Assembly (NCBI RefSeq): GCF_008692845.1
Contig: NZ_VXJW01000002.1
Location: 372,001 to 436,000, forward strand
Direction of reading: 5' to 3'
Source of the DNA: Salmonella enterica subsp. arizonae
Lineage (GTDB): Bacteria; Pseudomonadota; Gammaproteobacteria; Enterobacterales; Enterobacteriaceae
DNA length: 64,000 nucleotides
A program made the position numbers and the translations under genes. The notes below the pieces were generated by a model. It saw nothing but the letters and a program-made list of their open reading frames with translations. It ran no database searches and was not told the DNA's origin. This document shows, piece by piece, positions 23,501 through 34,768 of this stretch (position 1 is its first letter; each line of letters opens with the position of its first letter).

Positions 23501-23870
23501 TTTTTCGCATTTCATCATCACTATTGACATCGCTCAGAGCATTCAACGCGTCCGTCGCCTGGCGCATTTTTTCGGGCGCCTGCGCCACCTTCTGCCGCAG
23601 TTGTACGGTCTCATCTTTAACCCGTTCGATTTTCTCCAGCGTGGCTAACGTATCAATAAGGTCTTGTTGGACAAGCTTATCCTGGGCGGAGAGATCTTTT
23701 TGCTTATTCAGGGTATCCAGTTGGTTTTGCACATCGGCCTTTGACGGCAAGTCGCCATTCGTTTGCCCCCGGGCAAACGCCAGAGACTGACAGGACAGCA
23801 TAATAATAAGGAAGCTAATTGTAATAAAAACAAGATGCTGTAAACGATTATAAAGCTGTAACATAGTCAT
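20508..23870 (-). CDS. mscK: Potassium-dependent mechanosensitive channel MscK (KefA)
   Basis: A 1120-residue protein with an N-terminal signal sequence and a long periplasmic coiled-coil domain (residues about 30-480). About eleven membrane segments follow, with an MscS-type pore and beta domain near the C-terminus (GFGLQEIFGNFVSGLIILF and FERPVRIGDTVTI). It opens on membrane tension to relieve osmotic shock and needs K+. The start MTMLQLYNRL gives exactly the E. coli length; a further in-frame start 20 codons upstream is less likely. It ends facing the rpn gene. Confidence 0.95.
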   Translation of the reverse strand: MTMLQLYNRLQHLVFITISFLIIMLSCQSLAFARGQTNGDLPSKADVQNQLDTLNKQKDLSAQDKLVQQDLIDTLATLEKIERVKDETVQLRQKVAQAPEKMRQATDALNALSDVNSDDEMRKTLSTLSLRQLELRVAQVLDDLQNSQSDLAAYNSQLVSLQTQPERVQNAMYTASQQIQQIRNRLDGNNVGEAALRPSQQVLLQAQQALLNAQIDQQRKSLEGNTVLQDTLQKQRDYVTANSNRLEHQLQLLQEAVNSKRLTLTEKTAQEAISPDETARIQANPLVKQELDINHQLSQRLIVATKNGNMLMQQNIKVKNWLDRALQSERNIKEQIAVLKGSLLLSRILYQQQQTLPSADELEDMTNRIADLRLEQFEINQQRDALFQSNAFVDKLEEGHTSEVNDEVHDALLQVVEMRRELLDQLNKQLGNQLMMAINLQINQQQLMSVSKNLKSILTQQIFWVNSNRPMGWDWLKAFPQTLKEQFSAMKITVNWQKAWPAVFIAFLAGLPLLLIASLIRWRLKWLKAYQQKLAAAVGSLRNDSQLNTPKAILIDLIRALPVCLIILALGLILLTMQLNISDLLWAFSKKLALFWLVFGLCWKVLEKEGVAIRHFGMPTQLTSHWRLQIVRISLALLPLHFWSVVAELSPLNLMDDVLGQAVIFLNLLVITLLVWPLCRESWRDKESHGIRLVTVTILSIIPVALMVVTATGYFYTTLRLAGRWIETVYLVIIWNLLYQTVLRGLSVAARRIAWRRALARRQNLIKEGAEGAEPQEEPTIALEQINQQTLRITMLLMIALFGVMFWAIWSDLITVFSYLDSITLWHYNGSEAGAAVVKSVTMGSLLFAIIAAMVAWALIRNLPGLLEVLVLSRLNMRQGASYAITTILNYIIIAVGAMTVFGSLGVSWDKLQWLAAALSVGLGFGLQEIFGNFVSGLIILFERPVRIGDTVTIGTYSGTVSKIRIRATTITDFDRKEVIIPNKAFVTERLINWSLSDTTTRLVIRLGVAYGSDLEKVKKVLLQAAMEHPKVMHDPEPAVFFTTFGASTLDHELRLYVRELRDRSHTVDELNRAIDRLCRENDINIAFNQLEVHLHNAKGDEVTEVKSDLNGGDLAPAAS

Positions 23871-23988
23871 GAGGATGAAGTGTCTGAACCGGCAAGCAGA
23901 GCGGAAATAATTAAGCCGCAAGAGTATCACGCCTGTAACAAACAGAATAGCGAGACAGAAAACGTCCAGGAGTTTTCCTGGAATAGTA

Positions 23989-24642
23989 TCAGGGGGCGTC
24001 GTTGACCGTCGACGCTCGCAGGGTCGGACACAGTTGATACATCTCCAGCAGTATGGTGACGTAGGCGCGAGCTTCTTTTTTTAAATCAAACGATTGTGGA
24101 GCAAATAACCAGTTTTCCATAATCCCTGAAATAAAGCTGCGCATCAGTATCGCGGCACGACGGGTCAACAGATTTTCAGGCAGCATTTTAGCGTTAATAC
24201 AATGTGTTAACGTTTGTTCTATCCGCTCGTAACTTTCCAGACAAAGGCTACGTTGCGCCTGTTGAACTACAACCATTTCTCCGACAAACTCACATTTATG
24301 GAATATAATCTCCATCAATAAGCGGCGTCGTTCTTCTGTTACAGTAGCTTCAAGAACATGGACTAAAATTTCTCTTAATACAGATAGTGGATCGTCGGGG
24401 AATTTTGCCTGATACTCAATCTCAAGCTCACCAATATTGGATTCTGATAGCTCCCAGATCTCACTGAATAAATCCGACTTATTTTTGAAATGCCAATAGA
24501 TTGCGCCGCGCGTCACGCCAGCAGCGTTCGCAATCTCCGCCAGCGAGGTCGCGGATACGCCTTGCTGCGAGAACAAACGCAGGGCCACATCCAGGATGTG
24601 TTGTCGTGTCTCCAGCGCTTGTTCTTTGGTTTTTCGTGCCAT
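23989..24642 (-). CDS. acrR: TetR-family repressor AcrR
   Basis: A 217-residue repressor with an N-terminal TetR helix-turn-helix ([24 protein letters not shown], about 32-55) and a C-terminal ligand domain that senses dyes, bile components and other pump substrates. It represses the divergent acrAB operon and itself through the palindrome at 24671-24694. The reading frame is intact. The first codons overlap a marbox at 24624-24642. Confidence 0.97.
   Translation of the reverse strand: MARKTKEQALETRQHILDVALRLFSQQGVSATSLAEIANAAGVTRGAIYWHFKNKSDLFSEIWELSESNIGELEIEYQAKFPDDPLSVLREILVHVLEATVTEERRRLLMEIIFHKCEFVGEMVVVQQAQRSLCLESYERIEQTLTHCINAKMLPENLLTRRAAILMRSFISGIMENWLFAPQSFDLKKEARAYVTILLEMYQLCPTLRASTVNDAP
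24624..24642 (-). promoter_or_regulatory. Marbox/rambox-like activator site for acrAB
   Basis: Minus-strand sequence ATGGCACGAAAAACCAAAG matches the MarA/SoxS/Rob/RamA consensus AYnGCACnnWnnRYYAAAY at all but the last fixed position. It covers the first codons of acrR, upstream of acrA. In Salmonella RamA activates acrAB from such a site. Confidence 0.75.
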
Positions 24643-24670
24643 ATGTCGGTGAATTTACAGGCGTTAGATT

Positions 24671-24694
24671 TACATACATTTATGAATGTATGTA
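24671..24694. promoter_or_regulatory. AcrR operator
   Basis: A 24-bp palindrome, TACATACATT-TATG-AATGTATGTA, lies between the divergent genes acrR and acrA and is identical in layout to the known AcrR binding site. Confidence 0.88.
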
Positions 24695-24783
24695 CCATAG
24701 CATGACGATAATATAAACGCAGCAATGGGTTTAAGGACCTTTGACCATTGACCAATTTGAAATCGGACACTCGAGGTTTACAT

Positions 24784-25977
24784 ATGAACAAAAACAGAGG
24801 GTTAACGCCTCTGGCGGTCGTTCTGATGCTCTCAGGCAGCTTAGCGCTAACAGGATGTGACGACAAACAGGACCAGCAAGGTGGCCAGCAGATGCCAGAA
24901 GTTGGCGTTGTCACGCTAAAAACGGAACCACTGCAGATCACCACTGAACTTCCGGGTCGTACCGTTGCTTACCGTATCGCCGAAGTTCGCCCGCAGGTAA
25001 GCGGAATTATCCTGAAGCGTAATTTCGTTGAAGGAAGTGATATCGAAGCGGGAGTCTCTCTCTATCAGATTGATCCTGCGACATACCAGGCGACTTATGA
25101 CAGCGCCAAAGGCGATTTAGCAAAAGCGCAGGCCGCCGCGAATATCGCTGAACTGACGGTGAAGCGTTATCAAAAACTGTTGGGTACGCAGTACATCAGT
25201 AAGCAAGAATACGATCAGGCACTGGCTGACGCGCAACAAGCAAATGCCGCCGTTGTCGCAGCAAAAGCCGCCGTTGAAACCGCACGTATTAACCTGGCAT
25301 ATACCAAAGTTACCTCACCGATTAGCGGTCGTATTGGTAAGTCGTCCGTAACAGAAGGAGCACTGGTACAAAACGGTCAGGCGTCGGCGCTGGCGACAGT
25401 ACAACAGCTGGATCCTATTTATGTCGATGTGACCCAATCCAGTAATGACTTCCTGCGCCTGAAACAGGAGCTGGCAAACGGTTCGCTAAAACAGGAAAAC
25501 GGCAAAGCGAAAGTCGACCTGGTGACCAGCGACGGTATCAAATTCCCGCAATCCGGTACGCTTGAATTCTCCGACGTTACCGTCGACCAAACGACTGGGT
25601 CTATCACTTTGCGTGCCATCTTCCCTAACCCGGATCACACCTTATTGCCAGGAATGTTCGTCCGCGCACGTTTGCAGGAAGGGACAAAACCGGCGGCATT
25701 ACTGGTTCCGCAACAGGGCGTTACCCGCACGCCACGCGGCGATGCCACGGTGCTGGTGGTTGGCGCTGATAACAAAGTGGAAATCCGCCAAATCGTCGCC
25801 AGCCAGGCGATCGGCGATAAGTGGCTGGTGACTGACGGGTTGAAAGCGGGCGACCGCGTAGTCGTCAGCGGGCTGCAAAAAGTACGTCCTGGCGCACAGG
25901 TTAAAGTGCAGGAAATTACCGCGGATAACAAACAGCAAGCCGCAAGCGGTGATCAGCCTGCTCAGCCCAGGTCTTAA
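24784..25977 (+). CDS. acrA: Multidrug efflux periplasmic adaptor AcrA
   Basis: A 397-residue lipoprotein: the signal peptide ends in the lipobox LALTG-C with the lipidated Cys25. Lipoyl/barrel-sandwich halves flank a helical hairpin (about 95-170, YQATYDSAKGDLAKAQAAAN...), followed by beta-barrel and membrane-proximal domains. It links AcrB to TolC. The start MNKNRGLTPLA follows GAGGTTTACAT; a 12-codon longer frame lacks the proper signal. acrB starts 22 bp downstream in the same operon. Confidence 0.98.
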   Translation: MNKNRGLTPLAVVLMLSGSLALTGCDDKQDQQGGQQMPEVGVVTLKTEPLQITTELPGRTVAYRIAEVRPQVSGIILKRNFVEGSDIEAGVSLYQIDPATYQATYDSAKGDLAKAQAAANIAELTVKRYQKLLGTQYISKQEYDQALADAQQANAAVVAAKAAVETARINLAYTKVTSPISGRIGKSSVTEGALVQNGQASALATVQQLDPIYVDVTQSSNDFLRLKQELANGSLKQENGKAKVDLVTSDGIKFPQSGTLEFSDVTVDQTTGSITLRAIFPNPDHTLLPGMFVRARLQEGTKPAALLVPQQGVTRTPRGDATVLVVGADNKVEIRQIVASQAIGDKWLVTDGLKAGDRVVVSGLQKVRPGAQVKVQEITADNKQQAASGDQPAQPRS

Positions 25978-25996
25978 CTTAAACAGGAGCCGTTAA

Positions 25997-29149
<3,153 letters not shown>

Positions 29150-29165
29150 TCTACTGATTGTTGAT

Positions 29166-29190
29166 AAGGCCGCGCAAGCGGCCTTTTTTT
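29166..29190 (+). terminator. Rho-independent terminator of acrAB
   Basis: The stem AAGGCCGC/GCGGCCTT with a short GCAA-type loop is followed by a run of seven T, 17 bp after the acrB stop. Confidence 0.92.
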
Positions 29191-29647
29191 GCGTAAAAGT
29201 CATAAAATACGCTTATTGTTAGATTGTATATTTTTTGCCATATTAATAAAACGTATAGCCCCTACCGCTTTAAAGGCTTTTCTTAGGAAACTCGGCCATT
29301 CCTTTAATTCACCTATTAATTAAGAAATATTAAGAATATTCCTGGCTATTTTCTTCTGCCAGCGGCTATTGTTTTAACCTGAAAAGCTGAAAAATGTTAA
29401 CCCAATGATTACACAAACAATAAAAATGCTTTCTTTTTAAGCACCCAGCACTGACTGTTAAAACTCGAAAAAGTATGGCGACAAGCGGATTTGACGCAAT
29501 TGTAATTTTTCGTAATATGACGATGAAAAGTTTTTTAGAGTAGATTATAGTTAAATCATAAGGTGACATGGGGAAGTACCAGGTTAGTCGGTTGTATCCA
29601 TCCCGAAGGTGTTCGGTTAGTTCAAGCCACTAAAAAGGGGATGCATT
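29191..29647. other. Long AT-rich intergenic region upstream of tomB-hha
   Basis: About 457 bp with no open frame I believe. It is strongly AT-rich and holds the promoter region of tomB-hha. Such AT-rich leaders are typical H-NS/Hha targets, so autoregulation is plausible but not visible as a defined site. I see no tRNA, repeat or terminator other than that of acrB. Confidence 0.5.
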
Positions 29648-30022
29648 ATGGACGAATACTCACCCAAAAGACATGATATAGCACAGCTTAAATTTCTTTG
29701 CGAAACCCTGTATCATGACTGTCTTGCAAACCTTGAAGAAAGCAATCATGGTTTGGTTAATGACCCAACCTCAGCAGTCAATCTCCAGCTCAATGAGCTG
29801 ATAGAGCATATTGCAACCTTCGCACTTAATTATAAGATTAAGTACAATGAAGACAATAAATTGATTGCGCAGATAGATGAATACCTGGACGACACCTTTA
29901 TGTTGTTCAGCAGCTATGGTATTAATACGCAGGATTTGCAAAAATGGCGTCAATCGGGTAACCGACTGTTTCGCTGTTTCGTCAACGCCACAAGGGCCAA
30001 CCCTGTTAGTTTGTCTTGTTAA
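29648..30022 (+). CDS. tomB: Hha toxicity modulator TomB (YbaJ)
   Basis: A 124-residue acidic protein (MDEYSPKRHDIAQLKFLCE...) that pairs with Hha. In E. coli it counteracts Hha toxicity and affects biofilm formation, with a conserved cysteine oxidised to switch Hha off. The ribosome site AAGGGG is 5 bases from the start. hha follows after 27 bp in the same orientation. Confidence 0.95.
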   Translation: MDEYSPKRHDIAQLKFLCETLYHDCLANLEESNHGLVNDPTSAVNLQLNELIEHIATFALNYKIKYNEDNKLIAQIDEYLDDTFMLFSSYGINTQDLQKWRQSGNRLFRCFVNATRANPVSLSC

Positions 30023-30049
30023 AAATTATTACAATCATAGGTAGAATTT

Positions 30050-30268
30050 ATGTCTGATAAACCATTAACTAAAACTGATTATTTGATGCGTTTACGGCGC
30101 TGTCAGACAATTGACACTCTGGAGCGCGTCATTGAGAAAAATAAATATGAACTGTCCGATAATGAGTTAGCTGTATTTTACTCAGCGGCGGATCACCGTC
30201 TTGCAGAATTGACGATGAACAAACTTTACGACAAGATCCCCTCTTCAGTATGGAAATTCATTCGTTAA
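30050..30268 (+). CDS. hha: Haemolysin expression modulator Hha
   Basis: A 72-residue member of the Hha/YmoA family ([20 protein letters not shown]...) that binds H-NS and strengthens silencing of horizontally acquired genes, including pathogenicity islands and haemolysin genes. Length and sequence are canonical. Second gene of the tomB-hha unit; a foreign AT-rich island lies within 4 kb. Confidence 0.98.
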
Positions 30269-30446
30269 TCACTCTGTATTGCTTTTCAGGGAATAATAAG
30301 GTGTTATCTGACCCTTCGCTTTGGCTAGTAGCATATTGGACTATTATAGAACAGTGACAGAGATCACATACAAATAGCAGGGAACGTTCCCTCGAATAAT
30401 ATATCATTACTTATACTGCGATAATATCCACTAAGGGGAACGCGCG

Positions 30447-30998
30447 GTGAGTGACGAAAAACAAAAAATGATCGTTGGGGCGCTGTATTGCCCGACCGAT
30501 AAAACTTTATGCCAGGATCGTCTGCGGGCACGCCAACTCATCCATAAATACAATCATACTACGCCTGATGAAATAAATAAGCGTCAGGCAATCTTACGCG
30601 ATCTGTTGGGCCGAAGCGAAGACGCCTATATTGAACCCTCTTTTCGCTGCGATTATGGCTATAATATTTTTCTTGGTCACTCCTTTTACGCTAACTTCGA
30701 CTGCGTCATGCTCGATGTTTGCCCAATTAATATCGGCGATAACTGCATGCTTGCGCCAGGGGTACATATCTATACTGCCACGCACCCGCTGGACGCCGTC
30801 GAACGCAATAGCGGCAGAGAGCTAGGCAAACCTGTTACTATCGGAAATAACGTCTGGATAGGCGGACGAGCCGTCATTAATCCGGGCGTAACCATTGGCG
30901 ATAACGCCGTCGTCGCCTCAGGCGCGGTAGTGATAAAAAACGTACCGCCAAACGTTGTGGTAGGCGGAAATCCGGCGCAACCAATTAAAAAATTGTAG
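30447..30998 (+). CDS. maa: Maltose O-acetyltransferase Maa
   Basis: A 183-residue acetyltransferase with an N-terminal maltose-transacetylase cap and a left-handed beta-helix of hexapeptide repeats ([43 protein letters not shown]). It acetylates maltose and glucose with acetyl-CoA. The start is GTG at 30447, preceded by AAGGGGAAC; this choice gives the family length. Confidence 0.94.
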   Translation: MSDEKQKMIVGALYCPTDKTLCQDRLRARQLIHKYNHTTPDEINKRQAILRDLLGRSEDAYIEPSFRCDYGYNIFLGHSFYANFDCVMLDVCPINIGDNCMLAPGVHIYTATHPLDAVERNSGRELGKPVTIGNNVWIGGRAVINPGVTIGDNAVVASGAVVIKNVPPNVVVGGNPAQPIKKL

Positions 30999-31115
30999 TG
31001 AAAATGATAACTGTTATGCTTATTCGTGGTTAATCTGTTACTTTTTTTCACGCTGTGACTGCATTTAAAATAGGCTTTTATTACCCGTATGTCGCACAAA
31101 TCATGAAGGCAAAAG

Positions 31116-31586
31116 ATGACAGAGATACAGCGCTTGCTTAGCGAAACTATTGATGACTTAAACGTCCGTGAAAAACGCGATAACAGACCGCGTCTTAGCA
31201 TCAGTTTTATCCGCAAACATCCTGGGTTATTTATCGCGATGTATGCCGCCTGGTTTGCGACGCTGGCAGTCATGCTGCAGTCAGAAACGCTGGTAGGGTC
31301 AGTGTGGCTGTTAGTGGTACTGTTTATTGTATTTAATGGCTTTTTCTTTTTCGACATCGCCCCGCGTTATCACTATGACGACATCGATGTGCTGGATCTC
31401 CGGGTCTGTTACAACGGCGAATGGTACAATACCCGTTTTGTTCCCCCCGCGCTCATTGAGACGATTCTTCGGTCTCCCCAAGTGGATAATGAGCATAAAG
31501 TCCAACTGCAAAAAATGGTGGCCCGTAAAGGCGAACTTTCCTTCTACGATATTTTTACGCTGGCCCGCGCAGAAGCAAGCCGGTAA
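31116..31586 (+). CDS. ylaC: YlaC family inner-membrane protein
   Basis: A 156-residue protein with two adjoining hydrophobic helices (about 38-55 and 60-80: [16 protein letters not shown] and [17 protein letters not shown]) and a cytoplasmic C-terminal domain ending [13 protein letters not shown]. It matches E. coli YlaC in length and order. No function is established; related work links it to acid stress. Confidence 0.9.
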   Translation: MTEIQRLLSETIDDLNVREKRDNRPRLSISFIRKHPGLFIAMYAAWFATLAVMLQSETLVGSVWLLVVLFIVFNGFFFFDIAPRYHYDDIDVLDLRVCYNGEWYNTRFVPPALIETILRSPQVDNEHKVQLQKMVARKGELSFYDIFTLARAEASR

Positions 31587-31641
31587 TAAAAAAGTGCGCA
31601 CCCTCCCTGGTACGCACTGCTTTCCCTGAACTGTTGGTTTT

Positions 31642-31782
31642 TTAACGTCTTTTTTTACGCCCCTGAACCGCCTTAAAACGCGGATTTGTTTTACAAATCA
31701 CGTATAAGCGTCCTTTGCGTTTGACTATCTGGCAATCCGGATGCCGTTGTTTTGCATTGCGAAGTGAGTTTAACACCTGCAT
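31642..31782 (-). CDS. ykgO: Alternative ribosomal protein L36 (zinc-free), YkgO/RpmJ2
   Basis: A 46-residue basic protein ([20 protein letters not shown]...ending GRKKRR). It is the L36 paralogue that lacks the full CxxC...CxxxxH zinc ribbon. It starts 5 bases after the stop of ykgM, so both are made from one Zur-controlled transcript. It replaces zinc-containing L36 during zinc starvation. Confidence 0.95.
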   Translation of the reverse strand: MQVLNSLRNAKQRHPDCQIVKRKGRLYVICKTNPRFKAVQGRKKRR

Positions 31783-31787
31783 TTCAT

Positions 31788-32048
31788 TTACCCCCTTTTA
31801 GCGCCGATAAAATGGCCAAAACGTTTCTGGAAGCGTGCGGCGCTACTTTCGCTATCAAACGTTTTCTGTTTACCGGTATAAAAAGGATGCGATTTTGATG
31901 ACACATCAATAGTGACATACGGATATGTCACGCCGTCCAGTTCGATTTCACGTTTAGTTTTGATAGTTGATCTCACTTTCACATATTCATTTGCACTGGT
32001 ATCGTGAAAGACGACGGTGCGGTATACAGGATGAATATCAGGTTTCAT
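31788..32048 (-). CDS. ykgM: Alternative ribosomal protein L31 type B (zinc-free), YkgM/RpmE2
   Basis: An 86-residue L31 type B protein ([20 protein letters not shown]...). It has none of the zinc-binding cysteines of standard L31, so it can replace L31 and free zinc under starvation. A perfect 16-bp palindrome at 32062-32077, just upstream of the start, resembles a Zur box. First gene of the ykgM-ykgO pair. Confidence 0.96.
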   Translation of the reverse strand: MKPDIHPVYRTVVFHDTSANEYVKVRSTIKTKREIELDGVTYPYVTIDVSSKSHPFYTGKQKTFDSESSAARFQKRFGHFIGAKRG

Positions 32049-32061
32049 TGCGCCCTCTCGA

Positions 32062-32077
32062 TTATGTTATAACATAA
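32062..32077. promoter_or_regulatory. Zur-like operator of ykgM-ykgO
   Basis: The perfect palindrome TTATGTTATAACATAA sits 14 bp upstream of the ykgM start. It agrees with the known Zur core (TGTTATANTATAACA type), and this operon is Zur-regulated in enterobacteria. Confidence 0.8.
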
Positions 32078-32272
32078 CAATAAAATACTCCATTAACGAT
32101 CTTTTTTCAACCAGCAAACACTCACGGCCTTTTCCCACCGCCGAAAGCAACGTAGCGTAACGCGTTAGTTTGGCTCCGGCATCTGTAAAATCGATAAAAT
32201 AGCTTTATCATTCGAGGGCGCAATTTACTATCGGATATACTTTCTCTACGCTGTGTTTATAAGGACATCACT

Positions 32273-33823
32273 GTGACAACACGACATCTGGTCAGTCTGG
32301 TAACGGGAGTACTTATCTTGTCTGTCCTTTTCCCGGTAGGATTGAGCCTGTGGCTGGCGCACCGTCAGGCTGAAAAAAAGTTTAATGAAGAGCTCAATAT
32401 CTTCTCGTCCCGGGTTGCGCTACGTACAGAAAGGGTCAGTGACCAGGCAAAAGCCGCATTAACGTATATCGCCTCCTTTAAAGGCGAGCCCTGCAGCAGT
32501 GCCCATTTACTCGCCATGCGCCGCGTGTCTTATAGCTTTCGGTATGTCCAGGAAGTTCTGTACCTTAAAAACAGGATTCCTGTTTGCTCCTCACTTGAAA
32601 AAGAGAGCCATATTCCCGCGTTCCCTCCGCCCATGAAAATCACTCAGGACGGTTATCGCGCCTGGTTTACGGCGCAAAACGATCTGGGTATAAAACGCTA
32701 TATGGCGGCACTCGGGAGCGATAACTATATCGTGATGATCGACCCGGCATCCTTTATTGATGTAATTCCGTTCGGAGCATGGCCGATTGACGTCGCCATT
32801 ATTGGCCAGGAACACAATACTGTGGTCGCCAGCAGCGGTAAACCTGACCCCGCAATCCTTCCGCTAATTCAGCATGAGACACCCCTGCGACTGGAAAACC
32901 GAGGCATTCAGTACGCTATTCACCCTTTTCCGGAAATGGATATCACTATCGTAAGCTGGGCATCCACCGCCCCGCTGGAAAAGAGCTGGTATCGCCAGGC
33001 GTTTATCTGGCTACCGGCGGGCATAATAACGGGTCTGCTGGCCGCGGCGTTTATTCTGCGTATTTTGCGTCGGCTACAGTCGCCCCGACACCGTCTCCAG
33101 GATGCGATAGACAATCGCGAAATCAACTTACACTATCAGCCTATTGTCTCCCTGAGCAGCGGAAAAATTGTCGGCGCCGAGGCCTTAGCTCGCTGGCAAC
33201 AGGCGGACGGCACCTTCCTTTCACCGGAAATTTTTATCGCGCTGGCTGAACAAACCGGGCTTACGGAGCCGCTAACCCGGTTAATCATCGAAACCGTTTT
33301 TGAAGACATGGGGAGTTGGTTAAGGGCCCATCCAGAACAACATATTTCAATCAATCTTGAGGCATCCGATCTGGCGTCGGAAACGCTCCCGGCGCTGTTA
33401 AGCACGCTGCTGAACCGTAGCCAAATTTCTCCGTCGCAAATCGCGCTTGAGTTAACGGAGCGCGAGTTCGCCGATCCGAAAACCAGCGCGCCAATTGTCG
33501 CCAGATACCGTAACGCGGGACATTCCATTTATATTGATGACTTTGGCACCGGCTATTCCAGCCTCAGCTACTTACAAAATCTGGATGTGGATGTCCTTAA
33601 AATTGATAAATCTTTTGTCGATGCGCTGGAATATAAAAACGTCACGCCGCATATTATTGAAATGGCGAAAACGCTCAAACTTAAGATGGTCGCAGAAGGC
33701 ATCGAAACGATCAGGCAAGCGCAGTGGCTACGCCAGCATGGCGTGCATTATGGTCAGGGCTGGTTATACAGTAAGCCGCTACCCGGCGCGGCATTTATTC
33801 TTTGGGCGGAACAGCGGCTATAA
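32273..33823 (+). CDS. pdeB: c-di-GMP phosphodiesterase PdeB (CSS-motif/EAL protein YlaB)
   Basis: A 516-residue membrane protein. N-terminal and central membrane helices flank a periplasmic CSS-motif sensor (conserved CSS in IPVCSSLEKES, about 103-113), and a cytoplasmic EAL domain follows. The catalytic signature is complete: GAEALARW, the asparagine in INLEASDL, ELTEREF, IDDFGTGYSSLSYL, LKIDKSFVD and AEGIE. It should hydrolyse c-di-GMP. The start is GTG at 32273 after AAGGACATC. It is the last core gene before the island, and its end is 37 bp from the left att repeat. Confidence 0.95.
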   Translation: MTTRHLVSLVTGVLILSVLFPVGLSLWLAHRQAEKKFNEELNIFSSRVALRTERVSDQAKAALTYIASFKGEPCSSAHLLAMRRVSYSFRYVQEVLYLKNRIPVCSSLEKESHIPAFPPPMKITQDGYRAWFTAQNDLGIKRYMAALGSDNYIVMIDPASFIDVIPFGAWPIDVAIIGQEHNTVVASSGKPDPAILPLIQHETPLRLENRGIQYAIHPFPEMDITIVSWASTAPLEKSWYRQAFIWLPAGIITGLLAAAFILRILRRLQSPRHRLQDAIDNREINLHYQPIVSLSSGKIVGAEALARWQQADGTFLSPEIFIALAEQTGLTEPLTRLIIETVFEDMGSWLRAHPEQHISINLEASDLASETLPALLSTLLNRSQISPSQIALELTEREFADPKTSAPIVARYRNAGHSIYIDDFGTGYSSLSYLQNLDVDVLKIDKSFVDALEYKNVTPHIIEMAKTLKLKMVAEGIETIRQAQWLRQHGVHYGQGWLYSKPLPGAAFILWAEQRL

Positions 33824-33859
33824 CGTCGCACAGCAGAAAAGAACAGTGTGGAGAGGCAC

Positions 33860-33884
33860 AAATGGGTGGGGGCCCTGCCAGCTA
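33860..33884. repeat. Left attachment-site repeat (attL) of the island
   Basis: A 25-bp sequence identical to 44647-44671, which is the 3' end of ffs and its first flanking bases. The matching ends exactly at both sides (C/G mismatch before, A/C mismatch after). It is the duplicated core left by integration at the 4.5S RNA gene. Confidence 0.92.
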
Positions 33885-33994
33885 AGCTTTTTCTAACAAA
33901 ACCTATGTATTTCAATGCACTAAAAAGCGGTGAGGCAATGATTTTGTATCACCAAAAGTATACACTGGCAAGCCGTTTTCTCATGCGACAGACA

Positions 33995-34020
33995 CAAAAA
34001 AACCGGGGCTGACCCGGCTT
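33995..34020 (-). terminator. Terminator downstream of the 240-aa orphan gene
   Basis: On the minus strand the stem CCGGG-TCAGC-CCCGG is followed by a run of seven T. It lies about 25 bp beyond the stop of the gene that ends at 34046. Confidence 0.85.
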
Positions 34021-34045
34021 TGTATGGCTTTTGACCAAACTCCAT

Positions 34046-34768
34046 CTAAGCTACATTTTCCACTACAATGTAGGATCGCCCAACCTCATCAATCAGTGGT
34101 TGGAGGTTCGTATTACTGCCTTTGACTGTAAATAGGTCTTCTGGCTGTTCATCTTTTACGGCTTTTTTAACATAACCATAATACGGACGACTAACCGCAG
34201 TCCTTAAAGATACCTCCGTACAAGAAGATAAAGCGACCACATTTTCCCCTGTATACTTGAACACTGGCGGCTCATAGTTTTTGATCACGCTCCGGCAAGA
34301 GTTCACAAATTGTGTGAACGCTTCAATTTTACCTGCTAGAGCCAAACGACGGGCATGTTCTATCTCATCTACCGTGAGATCGGGAGCGGAAATCTGGACC
34401 ACCTCGTCTTCACGCGACAATCCGTTACACAATTTCAAATGATGATACAGTGCCCTGGAAGCACATCTTAGAACCCTTGTCATGCGTTCCGTGTTCCGTT
34501 TGGATGGCTCAGTATTTTTACCTTGAGAAATATTATAATCCCACATCTGCCGATGTACTGTTGGCGTATCGATATGATCCAGTTGTTCTAAGATTGCAAG
34601 AATTCGCTCTCCTTTGAACCTTCTTGTCTCTTCTTCCTGCCCCAATGCACCGCAGATACAATCTTCCACAATGCGTGGCAACTCCCCCAAGGAGCCATAC
34701 CCTCGTAAGAAAATGCGTACAGCTGTATTATCAACCCCTTTTGCTACAGCACCCTTAGTTCTCGCCAT
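34046..34768 (-). CDS. Hypothetical 240-aa island protein
   Basis: I do not recognise this protein. It is 240 residues long, apparently soluble, without signal peptide or membrane segment. The N-terminal half is basic-acidic and helical (RIVEDCICGALGQEEETRRF; ILAILEQLDHIDTPTVHRQM), and a more beta-like C-terminal part carries repeated VAL/TVK segments. An AAGGAGAAC ribosome site 3 bases before the ATG and its own terminator show it is a genuine gene. A 600-bp hairpin-rich region lies upstream. Confidence 0.75.
   Translation of the reverse strand: MARTKGAVAKGVDNTAVRIFLRGYGSLGELPRIVEDCICGALGQEEETRRFKGERILAILEQLDHIDTPTVHRQMWDYNISQGKNTEPSKRNTERMTRVLRCASRALYHHLKLCNGLSREDEVVQISAPDLTVDEIEHARRLALAGKIEAFTQFVNSCRSVIKNYEPPVFKYTGENVVALSSCTEVSLRTAVSRPYYGYVKKAVKDEQPEDLFTVKGSNTNLQPLIDEVGRSYIVVENVA

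Noticed and set aside
29366-29569. 67-codon frame in the acrB-tomB gap
   Set aside because: AT-rich chance frame, no ribosome site, opposite to the expected leader transcription of tomB.
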